Assembly (NCBI GenBank): GCA_031119205.1
Contig: JAVHYF010000029.1
Span: 1 to 58,184 of the forward strand
From: Moraxellaceae bacterium
GTDB taxonomy: Bacteria > Pseudomonadota > Gammaproteobacteria > Burkholderiales > Rhodocyclaceae
DNA length: 58,184 bases
Reading direction: 5' to 3'
This document shows positions 15,830-24,643 of the stretch, piece after piece. Made by a program: the position numbers and the translations under genes. How positions within the stretch are numbered: the first letter of the stretch is position 1; each line of letters opens with the position of its first letter. The notes beneath the pieces were generated by a model. The model saw only the letters and a program-made list of their open reading frames with translations. It searched no databases and had not been told where the DNA came from.

Positions 15830-16948
15830 ATGCTTGAACGGCGCGCACTGCTGGCAGGAGCGCTCGTTTCGCTGCTGATGCACCTCTGGCTGGTGCTGTC
15901 GCCCGGCTGGGGCGTGCCTGAGGAGACGTCTCGACCCTTGCCGCTGAACGCCAGACTGCTGGCTGTTCCCGCGCCGTCCCCGACGCCCCCGGCGCCCGCG
16001 GTGGCGCCTCCGCCCACGCAGGCGAAGCCCGTACCTTCATCCCGGCCGCGACCGTCCGCGCCGCCAAGGCCCAATGCAACGACAGCGGCTCTGTCGGCGC
16101 CGGCTGTTCTGCCTGTTCCCACGGAGGCCTCCGCGCCTGTTGTTCCTTCCGTCCCTGTCGCCAGCGAAGGGACGGCGGGGTCAGCGCCGGTGGCGAAGCC
16201 GCCTTTGCAGGCGAGCGCGCCGGAACCCTTGCCGGTCCCAGCCGGTACCGAGCAGTTCATGGCCGCGCCGGGTGATTTACGCTGGCCGAAGCAGGGGCGC
16301 ATCAGCTACGTGGCTTCGGTGCTGTGGGGCATCCTGCCCTTGGAGGGTTCGGGCGAGCAGCGCTGGGAACATGACGGCGAAGGCTTCCGCGTGCGTCAGG
16401 TGGTGGGAGGGCTGGGCCGCGAGATCGTGCAGGAATCAGCCGGCCGCATCATGCGTGGACAACCGATCATCGACGGCTTCCGCGAGACGCGCACCAATGG
16501 CCGCAGTGCGCAGGCGCTGATCGACCAGGCCAACGGCAGCATCCTGCAGATCCGCGGCGAGGAGCGCCGCGAGCGCAAGGTGGAGGGGGCGATCCTGGAT
16601 CTCGTGACGCTGCCTCATATGCTCGCTGCGGTGGGCGCGCAGATCGATGCGGTGGAGTTCAATGCCATCGGCGGCTTCTGGGTGGAGCGTGTCGTGGTGG
16701 CCAATGAAGGAGAGGTCGAGATCGAATTGCCGCTCGGCCGTGTGATGGCGCGTCGATTCCATGCGGAAACCCGGCAGGGGCAATATAAAATCGACATCTG
16801 GATATCGCGCGACTGGCGTGGGGCGCCGCTGCGCATCCGTGTCGACGATCAGCGCGAAGGTTTGCGCGTAGACATGCGCGCGACGGAAATCGAACTCGAT
16901 GGCCAGATCGTGGCCAGTACCCCGGTGCCCGACAGGCTCCGGGAGTAG
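15830..16948 (+). CDS. DUF3108 protein with TonB-like proline-rich linker
   Basis: 372 aa. An N-terminal membrane segment (about 8-24) is followed by an Ala/Pro-rich linker to about residue 140 and a C-terminal DUF3108 domain (GRISYVASVLWGILPLEG, SGEQRWEHDGEGFRV, DLVTLPHMLAAVGAQ, RVMARRFHAETRQGQYKIDIWIS). Predicted to be anchored in the inner membrane with its domain in the periplasm. The function is unknown. It sits between purN and an RsmB-type gene, 9 nt after purN. Confidence 0.85.
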   Translation: MLERRALLAGALVSLLMHLWLVLSPGWGVPEETSRPLPLNARLLAVPAPSPTPPAPAVAPPPTQAKPVPSSRPRPSAPPRPNATTAALSAPAVLPVPTEASAPVVPSVPVASEGTAGSAPVAKPPLQASAPEPLPVPAGTEQFMAAPGDLRWPKQGRISYVASVLWGILPLEGSGEQRWEHDGEGFRVRQVVGGLGREIVQESAGRIMRGQPIIDGFRETRTNGRSAQALIDQANGSILQIRGEERRERKVEGAILDLVTLPHMLAAVGAQIDAVEFNAIGGFWVERVVVANEGEVEIELPLGRVMARRFHAETRQGQYKIDIWISRDWRGAPLRIRVDDQREGLRVDMRATEIELDGQIVASTPVPDRLRE

Positions 16949-17000
16949 AGACAACGCAAGCGAATGAACTGGCCGCCCGCTCGGGCGGCACTGGAATCCC

Positions 17001-18287
17001 ATGACAACCGAAAAAATAACGACGCTTCGCCTGGACGCGGCGACCGAAGCCCTGACCGAAGTCCTGCGCTTCCAGTACCCCGCAGACGGCGTGCTGTCGA
17101 ACTTCTTCCGTAATGACCGCAAGCTTGGGCAGCGTGACCGCGCCTTCGTAGCGGAGGCGGTGTATGGCGTGCTGCGCCGCTTGCGTCGCGTGCGCATTGC
17201 GGCAGGCGAGGGCAATGTCGGGCCGCGCAAGCTGGTGCTGGCCTGGCTGGCGCGCTTCGAGGGTTACTCCTTGCGTCAGCTGGAGCCCGTGCTGTCGCGT
17301 AACGAAATCGAGGAGTGGTTTCCGGCGATGAAGGCGGTCTCGTTCGACGCGCTGAGCATCGCCGAGCGTTGTGATCTGCCTGACTGGCTGGCGGCCCGCT
17401 TGCAGGCGCAGATCGGTGACGAACGCCTGCTTTCGCTGGCCGAGGCGCTGAATCGCCCGGCACCGCTGGATATCCGCGCCAACACCATGAAGATCGAGCG
17501 TGATGCCGCGCTGGCGCAGTTGAAGGATGGAGGCTTCGAAGCCGAAGCGGGCACGTACTCACCGGTTGCGATTCGCTTTGCCGACAAGCCGGCCCTGCAA
17601 AAGCACCCGTTGTTCCTGGACGGCGCTATCGAAGTGCAGGACGAGGGCAGCCAGCTGCTGGCCTACATGCTGGCGCCGAAGCGTGGCGAGATGGTGGCGG
17701 ACTTCTGTGCGGGCGCGGGCGGAAAGACGATGCTGCTGGGCGCCCTGATGCGCTCGACCGGTCGCCTGTATGCCTTCGATGTATCCGAGAAGCGCCTGGC
17801 GCGCATGAAGCCGCGGGTGGCGCGTTCCGGTCTGTCCAACGTGCATCCGGCTGCGATTGCCCACGAGCATGACGCCCGCATCAAGCGCCTGGCTGGGAAG
17901 CTCGATCGCGTGCTGGTGGATGCGCCGTGCAGCGGCTTCGGCACATTGCGCCGCAATCCCGACCTGAAGTGGCGTCAGACCGAACAGGATGTCGTTGAAC
18001 TGACCACCAAGCAGGGCAGCATCCTGGCTGCAGCGGCCAGTCTGGTGAAGCCGGGCGGACGTCTGGTGTACGCCACCTGTTCGCTGCTGGCCGAGGAGAA
18101 CGATGGCGTGGTGGATGCCTTCCTCGCGGCACATCCGCAGTTTGCACCGCTGCCTGTCGGTGAAGCGCTGGCGGGCTCGCACATCACGCTGGATACCGCG
18201 CTGGATGCTAGTGAGCGTTTGCGCCTCGACCCGGTGACGCACACCACCGACGGTTTCTTCGCCGCGGCATTCGTGCGCAAGGCCTGA
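17001..18287 (+). CDS. RsmB/NOP2-type RNA cytosine-C5 methyltransferase
   Basis: 428 aa. SAM-dependent rRNA or tRNA m5C methyltransferase. The SAM loop DFCAGAGGKT begins at D234. The two family cysteines are C310 in DAPCSGFGTLRRNPD and C360 in YATCSLLAEEN. The N-terminal helical part resembles the NusB-like domain of RsmB. Whether it is RsmB itself (16S C967) or a paralogue cannot be said: in many relatives rsmB is next to def-fmt, whereas def here is at 41.1 kb without fmt. An MscS gene starts 1 nt after the stop. Confidence 0.9.
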   Translation: MTTEKITTLRLDAATEALTEVLRFQYPADGVLSNFFRNDRKLGQRDRAFVAEAVYGVLRRLRRVRIAAGEGNVGPRKLVLAWLARFEGYSLRQLEPVLSRNEIEEWFPAMKAVSFDALSIAERCDLPDWLAARLQAQIGDERLLSLAEALNRPAPLDIRANTMKIERDAALAQLKDGGFEAEAGTYSPVAIRFADKPALQKHPLFLDGAIEVQDEGSQLLAYMLAPKRGEMVADFCAGAGGKTMLLGALMRSTGRLYAFDVSEKRLARMKPRVARSGLSNVHPAAIAHEHDARIKRLAGKLDRVLVDAPCSGFGTLRRNPDLKWRQTEQDVVELTTKQGSILAAAASLVKPGGRLVYATCSLLAEENDGVVDAFLAAHPQFAPLPVGEALAGSHITLDTALDASERLRLDPVTHTTDGFFAAAFVRKA

Positions 18288-18288
18288 C

Positions 18289-19575
18289 ATGGAAGCGCTC
18301 GACAGCATGTACGCAGACCTGCTGCAGTTCATGAGCGGGCGCGGAGTGTGGCAGCAGTTGCTGATCATCGGCGTGGCGCTCGGAATTGCTGCGCTGTTTG
18401 CGATCCGCGCTTCGCGGGGGGCGGGCCAGAGTGTCCATGCCGGTGGCTTGAGGAGGCTGGCCTTTCCACTGTGTGCCGTACTGCTGATCCTCGTTGCCCG
18501 CTTCGTCGCGCACCACAACGGCTGGCCACGTGGCCTGCTGGTGATCGCCACGCAATTGTTGCTCGCAGCGGCGGTCGTCCGCATCGTGGTGTTTGCGCTG
18601 CGCTACGCCATCAAGGCGCCCTGGGTGGCGTCCTTCGAGAAGACGATTGCCTTGCTCATCTGGTGCGGCGTGGCACTCGATATCGTCGGCATCTGGGACG
18701 ATCTGGTCGTGTGGGCCGAGCAGGTGACGCTGCCGATCGGCAAGGAGAGCATCAGCCTGTGGGGCATCCTGCAGGGCTGCGCGATGGTCATGGCGACCAT
18801 GATCGGCGCGTTGTGGCTCGGTGGTCTCGCCGAGGGGCGCCTGATGAGCGCGCCGGCACTGGACATGAGTATCAAGGTGGTGATGTCGCGCATCATCAAG
18901 GCGCTGCTGGTCGTCCTGGCCGTGCTGTTGGGCATGAGCATGGCGGGGCTGGACATCACCACGCTGTCGGTCTTCGGTGGCGCGTTGGGCGTAGGCCTGG
19001 GCTTCGGCATGCAGAAGATCGCCAGCAACTATGTGTCCGGCTTCATCATCCTGCTGGATCGCTCGATCCAGATCGGCCACATCATCCAGGTGAACGACAA
19101 GCAGCGTGGTGAGGTGCGCCAGATCACCACGCGCTACACGCTGCTGCGCTCGGGCGACGGTATCCACTTCATCGTGCCGAACGAGACCCTGGTGGGCAGC
19201 CTGGTGCAGAACGACACCTTTGCTGACCGCCGCATGCGTCTGGTGACGCGCATCCAGGTGGGCTACGGCACGGACGTGGAACGCGTGCTGCCGATCATGG
19301 CGGAGATCGCACGCGCGCATCCACGCATCATGACCGAGCCGGCACCGGAAGCTTTCCTTGTCTCATTCGACGACAGCGGTATAACGCTGGAGCTGGGCAT
19401 GTGGATTGCCGATCCGGAGAACGGTCAGACGGGCGTGCGTTCCGCGATCAATCGCGAGATCCTGCGTCGTTTCCGTGAAGAACGGATCGAGATCCCGTTC
19501 CCGCAACGTGAGCTGCGCGTGCTGAACTGGCCGGAACAGGCCGTTGGCAACGGCGCACCACCGGCAGGTGTGTGA
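18289..19575 (+). CDS. MscS family mechanosensitive channel
   Basis: 428 aa. Four to six N-terminal hydrophobic helices precede the conserved pore helix GGALGVGLGFGMQKIASNYVSG and the beta domain (SIQIGHIIQVNDKQRGEVRQI, PNETLV). The C-terminal alpha/beta vestibule domain ends RRFREERIEIPFPQREL. It would release solutes on osmotic downshock. It starts 1 nt after the methyltransferase stop and ends at a bidirectional terminator before fabI. Confidence 0.93.
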   Translation: MEALDSMYADLLQFMSGRGVWQQLLIIGVALGIAALFAIRASRGAGQSVHAGGLRRLAFPLCAVLLILVARFVAHHNGWPRGLLVIATQLLLAAAVVRIVVFALRYAIKAPWVASFEKTIALLIWCGVALDIVGIWDDLVVWAEQVTLPIGKESISLWGILQGCAMVMATMIGALWLGGLAEGRLMSAPALDMSIKVVMSRIIKALLVVLAVLLGMSMAGLDITTLSVFGGALGVGLGFGMQKIASNYVSGFIILLDRSIQIGHIIQVNDKQRGEVRQITTRYTLLRSGDGIHFIVPNETLVGSLVQNDTFADRRMRLVTRIQVGYGTDVERVLPIMAEIARAHPRIMTEPAPEAFLVSFDDSGITLELGMWIADPENGQTGVRSAINREILRRFREERIEIPFPQRELRVLNWPEQAVGNGAPPAGV

Positions 19576-19589
19576 GCGCCGGACCCGAG

Positions 19590-19625
19590 AATGAAGAAAG
19601 CCGCCCAAGGGCGGCTTTCTTCATT
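19590..19625. terminator. Bidirectional terminator between mscS-like gene and fabI
   Basis: A perfect 17-bp inverted repeat (19590-19606 and 19609-19625, AA loop) carries a G/C core GCCGCCC and flanking A/T tails, so T-rich ends occur on both strands. Confidence 0.85.
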
Positions 19626-19649
19626 GCGATGCTGTGCTTGCGGCAAGGC

Positions 19650-20441
19650 TTACAGCGGATCGATATTGCCCAGTGCCACGCTGTTGAAGCCGGCATCCAC
19701 GTACATGATCTCGCCGGTGATACCGGAGGCCAGATCGGAGGCCAGGAAGGCGGCCGCGTTGCCCACTTCGTCGATGGTGACGTTGCGGCGTAGCGGGGCT
19801 TGCTTCTCGTTGTAGGACAGCAGCTTGCCGAAGCTGCCGATGCCGGACGCGGCCAGGGTCTTGATCGGGCCGGCGGAAATGCCGTTCACGCGCGTGCCGG
19901 TGGGGCCGACGGAGACGGCGGTGTAGCGTACCGACGCTTCCAGGCTGGCCTTGGCCAGACCCATGATGTTGTAGTTCGGCAGCGTGCGTACGGCGCCCAG
20001 ATACGACAGGGTCAGCAGCGAACCATTGCGGCCGGCCATCAGCGGGCGGGCGGCCTTGGCCAGCGCCGGGAAGCTGTAGGCGGACACTTCGTGCGCGGTG
20101 CGGAAAGCCTCGCGCGACAGGCCATCGAGGAAGTCGCCTTCCAGCGCTTCGCCCGGGGCGAAGGCGATGGAGTGGACCAGTCCGTCGAGGTAATCCCAGT
20201 CCTTGCCGAGTGCGGTGAACAGGCCGTCGATCTGTGCGTCGTCGGCGACGTCCAGTGGGTACACCAGCTTGCTGTCGAACTCGGCAGCGAACTTGGTGAT
20301 GCGGTCCAGGAAGCGGTCGTTCTGGTAGGTGAAGGCGAGCTGTGCGCCTTCGCGATGCATGGCCTTGGCGACGCCATAGGCGATGGAGCGGTTGGAGAGC
20401 AGGCCACAGATAAGGATGCGTTTGCCGGCCAGGAAACCCAT
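19650..20441 (-). CDS. fabI: Enoyl-[acyl-carrier-protein] reductase [NADH]
   Basis: 263 aa. Final reduction of each fatty-acid elongation round; the triclosan target family. It starts [23 protein letters not shown]. The active-site residues are Y147 (LSYLGA), Y157 and K164 (NYNIMGLAK), matching E. coli Y146, Y156 and K163. The ATG at 20441 is preceded by GGGAG 6 nt upstream and a consensus TATAAT. The open frame continues upstream but that part is not conserved. Confidence 0.97.
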   Translation of the reverse strand: MGFLAGKRILICGLLSNRSIAYGVAKAMHREGAQLAFTYQNDRFLDRITKFAAEFDSKLVYPLDVADDAQIDGLFTALGKDWDYLDGLVHSIAFAPGEALEGDFLDGLSREAFRTAHEVSAYSFPALAKAARPLMAGRNGSLLTLSYLGAVRTLPNYNIMGLAKASLEASVRYTAVSVGPTGTRVNGISAGPIKTLAASGIGSFGKLLSYNEKQAPLRRNVTIDEVGNAAAFLASDLASGITGEIMYVDAGFNSVALGNIDPL

Positions 20442-20477
20442 TGCTGACTCCCGTAGGTGTTCTTTTGGAAAGCGCGG

Positions 20478-20483
20478 ATTATA
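20478..20483 (-). promoter_or_regulatory. fabI -10 element
   Basis: TATAAT on the minus strand, 36 nt before the fabI ATG. It is followed by a leader that holds the GGGAG ribosome site (20448-20452). Confidence 0.65.
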
Positions 20484-20551
20484 CGCGCGGGACAGGCCCC
20501 GTCCGGGCCTGTGGAATGCGTAGCGCTGGTGCAGGTGCGCGACGCAAGAGA

Positions 20552-20583
20552 AAGGCGCAGGCACCGCGAGGCGCCTGCGCCTT
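20552..20583 (-). terminator. Terminator after parvulin gene
   Basis: An 11-bp stem AAGGCGCAGGC / GCCTGCGCCTT with a 10-nt loop is followed on the minus strand by TTCTCTT. It lies just past the parvulin stop codon, ahead of fabI. Confidence 0.7.
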
Positions 20584-20601
20584 GTCAGGACTGAAGACCG
20601 G

Positions 20602-21414
20602 TTACTCGATCTTGGATTTGCTCATCAGGTCGGCAACGTACTTCTGCAGTGCCTGCTGTTGAAGTGCCTGGGTGATGCGCGGCTTCAGCTCGTCGAAGCT
20701 CGGGTTCTGCGCCTTGCGGGAGTCTTCCAGCAGGATGATGTGGTAGCCGAACTGGGTCTTCACGGGTTGCGGCGTGAACTTGCCCTTTTCCAGCTTGGTC
20801 AGCGCACCGGAAAACTCCGGCACGTAGTTGCCGGCGCGGGCCCAGCCCAGTTCGCCGCCATTGTCCTTGCTGCCCGGATCGGTCGAGATTTCCTTGGCCA
20901 GGGCTTCGAACTTGGCACCGGCTTGCAGCTTCTTGATGGCGGCCTGGGCTTCGGCTTCGGTGGCGACCAGGATGTGGCGGCCCTGATACTCGGTGTCGCC
21001 TGCCTGGGCGGCCACCTTGTCGTACTCGGCCTTGGCCTGGGCGTCGGTCACCGGGTTCTTCTTGGCCCAGTCTTCCATGAAGCTGTTGACCAGCATTTCG
21101 TCGCGCACGTATTCCATGCGCTGGCGGATGGCCGCGTCCTTGTCCATGTTCTTCTTGCGGGCTTCCTGCAGCAGGACTTCGCGGCGGATCAGGTGCTCGC
21201 GCACTTGTGCCTTCAGTTGCGGATCGGCGGGGTTGGCGCCCTGGGCGGCCTGTTCCTTGATCAGCAGCTCGCCCAGCGATGCCGGGATCGTCTGGCCATT
21301 CACCTTGGCGATGGTTGCACCGCCTGCGCCAGCGGCCGCCGGCTTGGTTTGCGCGAACGCGGGAGCCGCTGCAATCAGCAGGGCGGCAGCCAGAGAGCTC
21401 AGTCGGTAGTTCAT
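20602..21414 (-). CDS. Periplasmic parvulin-type peptidyl-prolyl isomerase
   Basis: 270 aa. Signal peptide (about 1-21), a SurA-like helical N-domain, and a PpiC rotamase domain around residues 140-235 ([55 protein letters not shown]). It would help fold outer-membrane or periplasmic proteins. A C-terminal helix returns to the N-domain as in PrsA/SurA relatives. It sits between bolA and fabI on the same strand. Confidence 0.92.
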   Translation of the reverse strand: MNYRLSSLAAALLIAAAPAFAQTKPAAAGAGGATIAKVNGQTIPASLGELLIKEQAAQGANPADPQLKAQVREHLIRREVLLQEARKKNMDKDAAIRQRMEYVRDEMLVNSFMEDWAKKNPVTDAQAKAEYDKVAAQAGDTEYQGRHILVATEAEAQAAIKKLQAGAKFEALAKEISTDPGSKDNGGELGWARAGNYVPEFSGALTKLEKGKFTPQPVKTQFGYHIILLEDSRKAQNPSFDELKPRITQALQQQALQKYVADLMSKSKIE

Positions 21415-21481
21415 GGGGTTTCCTTGAGGTGGGAGGGTTGCTCGGGAGCGACGCGTGGCGTGATGCAGAGTTCGGCCTGTT

Positions 21482-21769
21482 TCAGCGCCGGCCCGCGGCT
21501 TCCTCGGGGGTCAGGGCCGTGATGGCAAGGGCGTGGATCTCACGCTGCATCAAGGCCCCGAGTTGCTGGTACACGTGGCGATGGCGTGCCAGGGGCTTTT
21601 CACCCGCGAAGGCCGTCGACACGATGGTCAGTCTGTAGTGCCCGCCACCGCTGGCTGCGCCGGCGTGGCCGGCATGTTTGTGGCTGTCGTCCTCGATCTC
21701 GACGAGGCTGGGCGACAGCGCGGCCAGGGCCGAGCGCATGCGCTCGATGGTGGCGTTGGGGGTGGTCAT
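21482..21769 (-). CDS. BolA family protein
   Basis: 95 aa. BolA proteins pair with monothiol glutaredoxins in Fe-S transfer and stress morphology. The sequence shows IEDDSHKHAGHAGAASGGGHYRL, a BolA His motif, and AFAGEKPLARHRHVYQQLG. The ATG at 21769 is chosen over a GTG 6 nt upstream because it begins at the family's MTTP-like start. yciB ends 7-13 nt upstream, so they are likely cotranscribed. Confidence 0.92.
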   Translation of the reverse strand: MTTPNATIERMRSALAALSPSLVEIEDDSHKHAGHAGAASGGGHYRLTIVSTAFAGEKPLARHRHVYQQLGALMQREIHALAITALTPEEAAGRR

Positions 21770-21782
21770 GATCACCGCTGGT

Positions 21783-22316
21783 TCACTTCCCGTCTTCGGG
21801 CAGGTAGCGCGCGATCGCGAAGCCCTGTGCGAGGACGAAGACGAACATCAGGCCCATGCCACCGAAGAGTTTGAAGTTGACCCAGGCTTCTTCGGAAAAG
21901 TTGTACGCGATGTAGATGTTCAGCACGCCCATCAGCGTGAAGAAGCCGACCCAGGCCCAGTTCAGCCGTGCCCACACCGGGTCCGGCAACACGAGCTGGC
22001 CGTTCATGAGCTGACGCAGGAAGTTGCGGCCCAGCAGCGCACCGCCGGCCAGCACGCCGGCCATGGCCCAGTACAGCACCGTGGGCTTCCACTTGATGAA
22101 GGTCGGGTCATGCAGCAGCAGCGTGAGGCCGCCGAACACCACGACGATCACCATGCTGGCCCACATCATCGGTTCGACCTTCTTCAGCACGAAGTGCGCA
22201 TAGGCCAGCTGCAACAGGGTCGCGACGATGGCCACACCGGTCGCCGTGTAGATGTCGGCGAACTTGTAGGCGACGAAGAAAAGGACGACGGGAAAGAAGT
22301 CGAGAAGCAGTTTCAT
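21783..22316 (-). CDS. yciB: Inner membrane septation protein A (YciB/IspZ)
   Basis: 177 aa. Polytopic inner-membrane protein with about five helices (MKLLLDFFPVVLFFVAYKFAD, LKKVEPMMWASMVIVVVFGGLTLL, FTLMGVLNIYIAYNF). YciB interacts with elongation and division factors and affects septation. The start codon lies 8 nt after a perfect TATAAT (22325-22330, minus), with no ribosome site, implying a leaderless mRNA. bolA follows on the same strand. Confidence 0.93.
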   Translation of the reverse strand: MKLLLDFFPVVLFFVAYKFADIYTATGVAIVATLLQLAYAHFVLKKVEPMMWASMVIVVVFGGLTLLLHDPTFIKWKPTVLYWAMAGVLAGGALLGRNFLRQLMNGQLVLPDPVWARLNWAWVGFFTLMGVLNIYIAYNFSEEAWVNFKLFGGMGLMFVFVLAQGFAIARYLPEDGK

Positions 22317-22324
22317 GGCGGCGC

Positions 22325-22330
22325 ATTATA
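22325..22330 (-). promoter_or_regulatory. yciB -10 element (leaderless)
   Basis: TATAAT on the minus strand, 8 nt before the ATG. The calculated start of transcription (about 22318) leaves a 2-nt leader. Confidence 0.65.
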
Positions 22331-22349
22331 GACGAGGGCAGACCAGCCT

Positions 22350-23687
22350 TCAGGCGCCTTGCAGCACCAGACGGGCGCACAGGCCACCGCCTTCGCGGGG
22401 CAGCAGCAGCAACTGGCCGCCATGCAGGCGGGCCACCCGGTCCACGATGGCCAGCCCCAGGCCGGAGCCCTTGGCGTCGGTGCGGGCGGTTTCGAGGCGG
22501 GTGAAGGGGCGTTTCAGGCGTTCGGTTTCTTCCGGCGGGATGCCGGGCCCGCGATCCGCGACCTCCACGCTGACCCGCCCGCCCTGGGCATGGACAGTGA
22601 GTTCAATTGGCAGTTCGCTACCAGCGTAGCGCAGGGCGTTGTCGATCAGGTTGGCGATGGCGCGGCGCAGGGCCAGCGGCCTGATGCGCGCCGGCACCGG
22701 GGGGCCGTCCTTGAGGCTGACGGGGTATTTGCGGCGGGTGTAGGGCTGGAGGACCTCGGCGGCGAGTGCCTGCAGGTCGGTTTCGCTGACTGCTTCGGCC
22801 TGGGCGCCACGGGCAAAGTCGAGGAACTGGCTGATGATGCGGTCCATCTCCTCGATGTCGCCGCACATGGCGTCCACGTCCTCCTGCGCAGCGCCGGACA
22901 TCTCGATGCCCAGACGCAGGCGTGCCAGCGGGGTGCGCAGGTCGTGCGACACACCGGCGAGGATCAGTGCACGGTCGGACTCCAGCTGGGCGAGGTCGTG
23001 CGACATCTGGTTGAAGGCAGTGGCCACCTCGGCAACTTCGCTGGGTCCGCTCTCTGGCAGAGGCGGTGGCAGGTGGCCCTTGCCGACTTCGCGGGCGGCG
23101 CGTTCCAGGTTCTTCAGCGAGCGGGTGACGCCCAGCACCAGGAAGTAGGCCCCCAGCAGCGCCAGCACGCCGACCACCGCGCCCCAGAACAGCCATTCGC
23201 TGCCGCGCGCGCGCGCGAAGCGTTCGGGCGGCAGCATCACCCAGTACTCGTCGTCGGGGACATCTTCGTCGAGGCGGAAGCTGACGAAAAAGCCCTCCTC
23301 GCCGGCCAGCTCGGTCGCCATGCGGGTATGCGGGCCGAGACGACGGCGCACTTCCTGGATGACCGGCGTGTCTTCCACCAGGCGCGGGTGGTCCTCGGCT
23401 TCGGCCGGGTAGATGCGGATGCCTTCCTGCGTGCTCAGCTCATACAGCAGGGCATAGCGCTGGTTGATGTCGGAGGCGAGCAGGGCGTTGCGCGTCAGGT
23501 TCACCACGCTGACCAGCAGTTGGGCGACCTGCTGCGCGCGCGGCTGCACCGCATAGCGTTCGTAGATGGTCAGCCAGGCACCCAGCGACAACACCATCAG
23601 CAGTGCGATGAGCAAGGTGGTGCGCCACAGCAGGGTGCGCGGGTGCGGCACCCGGCGCAGGCGCTGCAGCAGTTCTTCCATCGTCAT
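22350..23687 (-). CDS. EnvZ-type sensor histidine kinase
   Basis: 445 aa. Membrane segment 1 is at about 21-41, then a periplasmic domain of about 125 residues, membrane segment 2 at about 166-186, a HAMP linker, and a dimerization domain with phospho-acceptor H248 in AGVSHDLRTPLARLR. The ATPase domain has NLIDNALRYA, ADRGPGIP and GSGLGLAI. The periplasmic part (EGIRIYPAEAEDHP, DEDVPDDEYWVML) is acidic; the signal is unknown. It lies 21 nt after the OmpR-type gene on the same strand. A start six bases later is equally possible. Confidence 0.93.
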   Translation of the reverse strand: MTMEELLQRLRRVPHPRTLLWRTTLLIALLMVLSLGAWLTIYERYAVQPRAQQVAQLLVSVVNLTRNALLASDINQRYALLYELSTQEGIRIYPAEAEDHPRLVEDTPVIQEVRRRLGPHTRMATELAGEEGFFVSFRLDEDVPDDEYWVMLPPERFARARGSEWLFWGAVVGVLALLGAYFLVLGVTRSLKNLERAAREVGKGHLPPPLPESGPSEVAEVATAFNQMSHDLAQLESDRALILAGVSHDLRTPLARLRLGIEMSGAAQEDVDAMCGDIEEMDRIISQFLDFARGAQAEAVSETDLQALAAEVLQPYTRRKYPVSLKDGPPVPARIRPLALRRAIANLIDNALRYAGSELPIELTVHAQGGRVSVEVADRGPGIPPEETERLKRPFTRLETARTDAKGSGLGLAIVDRVARLHGGQLLLLPREGGGLCARLVLQGA

Positions 23688-23708
23688 GCGCGGTCAGCCA
23701 GCGTGCCG

Positions 23709-24452
23709 TCAGGCATCGGCCGGCTTGCTGTCATCGGGCACGAAGACATAGCCGAAGCCCCATACCGTCTGGATGTAGCGCGGCTTGGCGGCCTCGTCCT
23801 CCACCAGCTTGCGCAGGCGGGAGATCTGTACATCGATGGAGCGGTCGAAGACGTCGTACTCGCGGCCGCGCGCCAGTTCCATCAGCTTGTCGCGCGACAG
23901 TGGCTGGCGTGCGTGCTGCAGCAGGACCTTGAGCAGGCCGAATTCGCCGGTGGTCAGCGTCACCTCCTCGCCGTCGCGCAGCATGCGGCGGGTGGAGAGG
24001 TTCACCTCCACGCGACCGAAGCGCACCACTTCCTCGGTCAGAGCCGGCGCACCCGGCGTGGTCTTGGGCTGGCGGCGCAGCACGGCATTCACACGGGCTA
24101 CCAGCTCGCGCGGGTTGAAGGGCTTTGGCAGGTAGTCGTCGGCGCCCAGCTCCAGGCCGACGATGCGGTCCACCTCGTCACTGCGTGCGGTCAGCATGAT
24201 GATCGGCAGCTTGCTGTCGGCCGCGCGCAGGCGGCGGCAGATCGCCAGGCCGTCCTCGCCGGGCAGCATCAGGTCCAGCACCATGAGGTCGAAGTGCTCG
24301 CGGGACAGGGCCTTGTCCATCTGCGCGGCGTCGGGCACCGCCTTCACGGCGAATCCCTGTTCCTCCAGGTAGCGGTCCAGCAGGCTGCGCAGGCGTGCGT
24401 CGTCGTCGACGACCAGGATGCGGTGCTTGTCGCGGGTCTTGGTGTTTTCCAT
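23709..24452 (-). CDS. OmpR-type response regulator
   Basis: 247 aa. The receiver domain has the acidic pocket VVDDD, phospho-acceptor D60 in MVLDLMLPGEDG and the K of LPKPFNPRELVARV. The C-terminal winged helix (LTTGEFGLLKVLL, REYDVFDRSIDVQISRLRKLVE, IQTVWGFGYVFVPD) binds DNA. The sequence LLDRYLEEQGF is close to E. coli OmpR. The ATG at 24452 is preferred to an upstream in-frame start, since residues before it are not conserved. Divergent from a secreted-protein gene across 190 bp. Confidence 0.94.
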   Translation of the reverse strand: MENTKTRDKHRILVVDDDARLRSLLDRYLEEQGFAVKAVPDAAQMDKALSREHFDLMVLDLMLPGEDGLAICRRLRAADSKLPIIMLTARSDEVDRIVGLELGADDYLPKPFNPRELVARVNAVLRRQPKTTPGAPALTEEVVRFGRVEVNLSTRRMLRDGEEVTLTTGEFGLLKVLLQHARQPLSRDKLMELARGREYDVFDRSIDVQISRLRKLVEDEAAKPRYIQTVWGFGYVFVPDDSKPADA

Positions 24453-24536
24453 GTGGCCTATCGTAATGAGCCGGCGCGCCACTGTCAGCCCGGCAGAGGC
24501 CAAGGCGTTGCCGGATGTTGCAAAAAAGCCGACTGA

Positions 24537-24582
24537 TTACATGCGCTTACAAAGTCGCTCCGCAGGCAACAAAGACCTTACA
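24537..24582. promoter_or_regulatory. Phased TTACA repeats in the ompR-type divergent region
   Basis: Three TTACA pentamers start at 24537, 24547 and 24578, that is at offsets 10 and 31 bp, near whole turns of the helix. OmpR-family regulators bind direct repeats with such spacing. They lie 62-85 bp before the secreted-protein start and 85-130 bp before the regulator start. Inferred binding site. Confidence 0.4.
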
Positions 24583-24643
24583 GCCGGCGCGGAACATGGC
24601 TCCACGGCAATCGCGCCGGGCCGCATACGTGGAGGATCGCAGC

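Noticed and set aside
22359-24536. 725-residue plus-strand frame opposite the two-component system
   Set aside because: The minus strand carries complete kinase and regulator motifs across the whole stretch.
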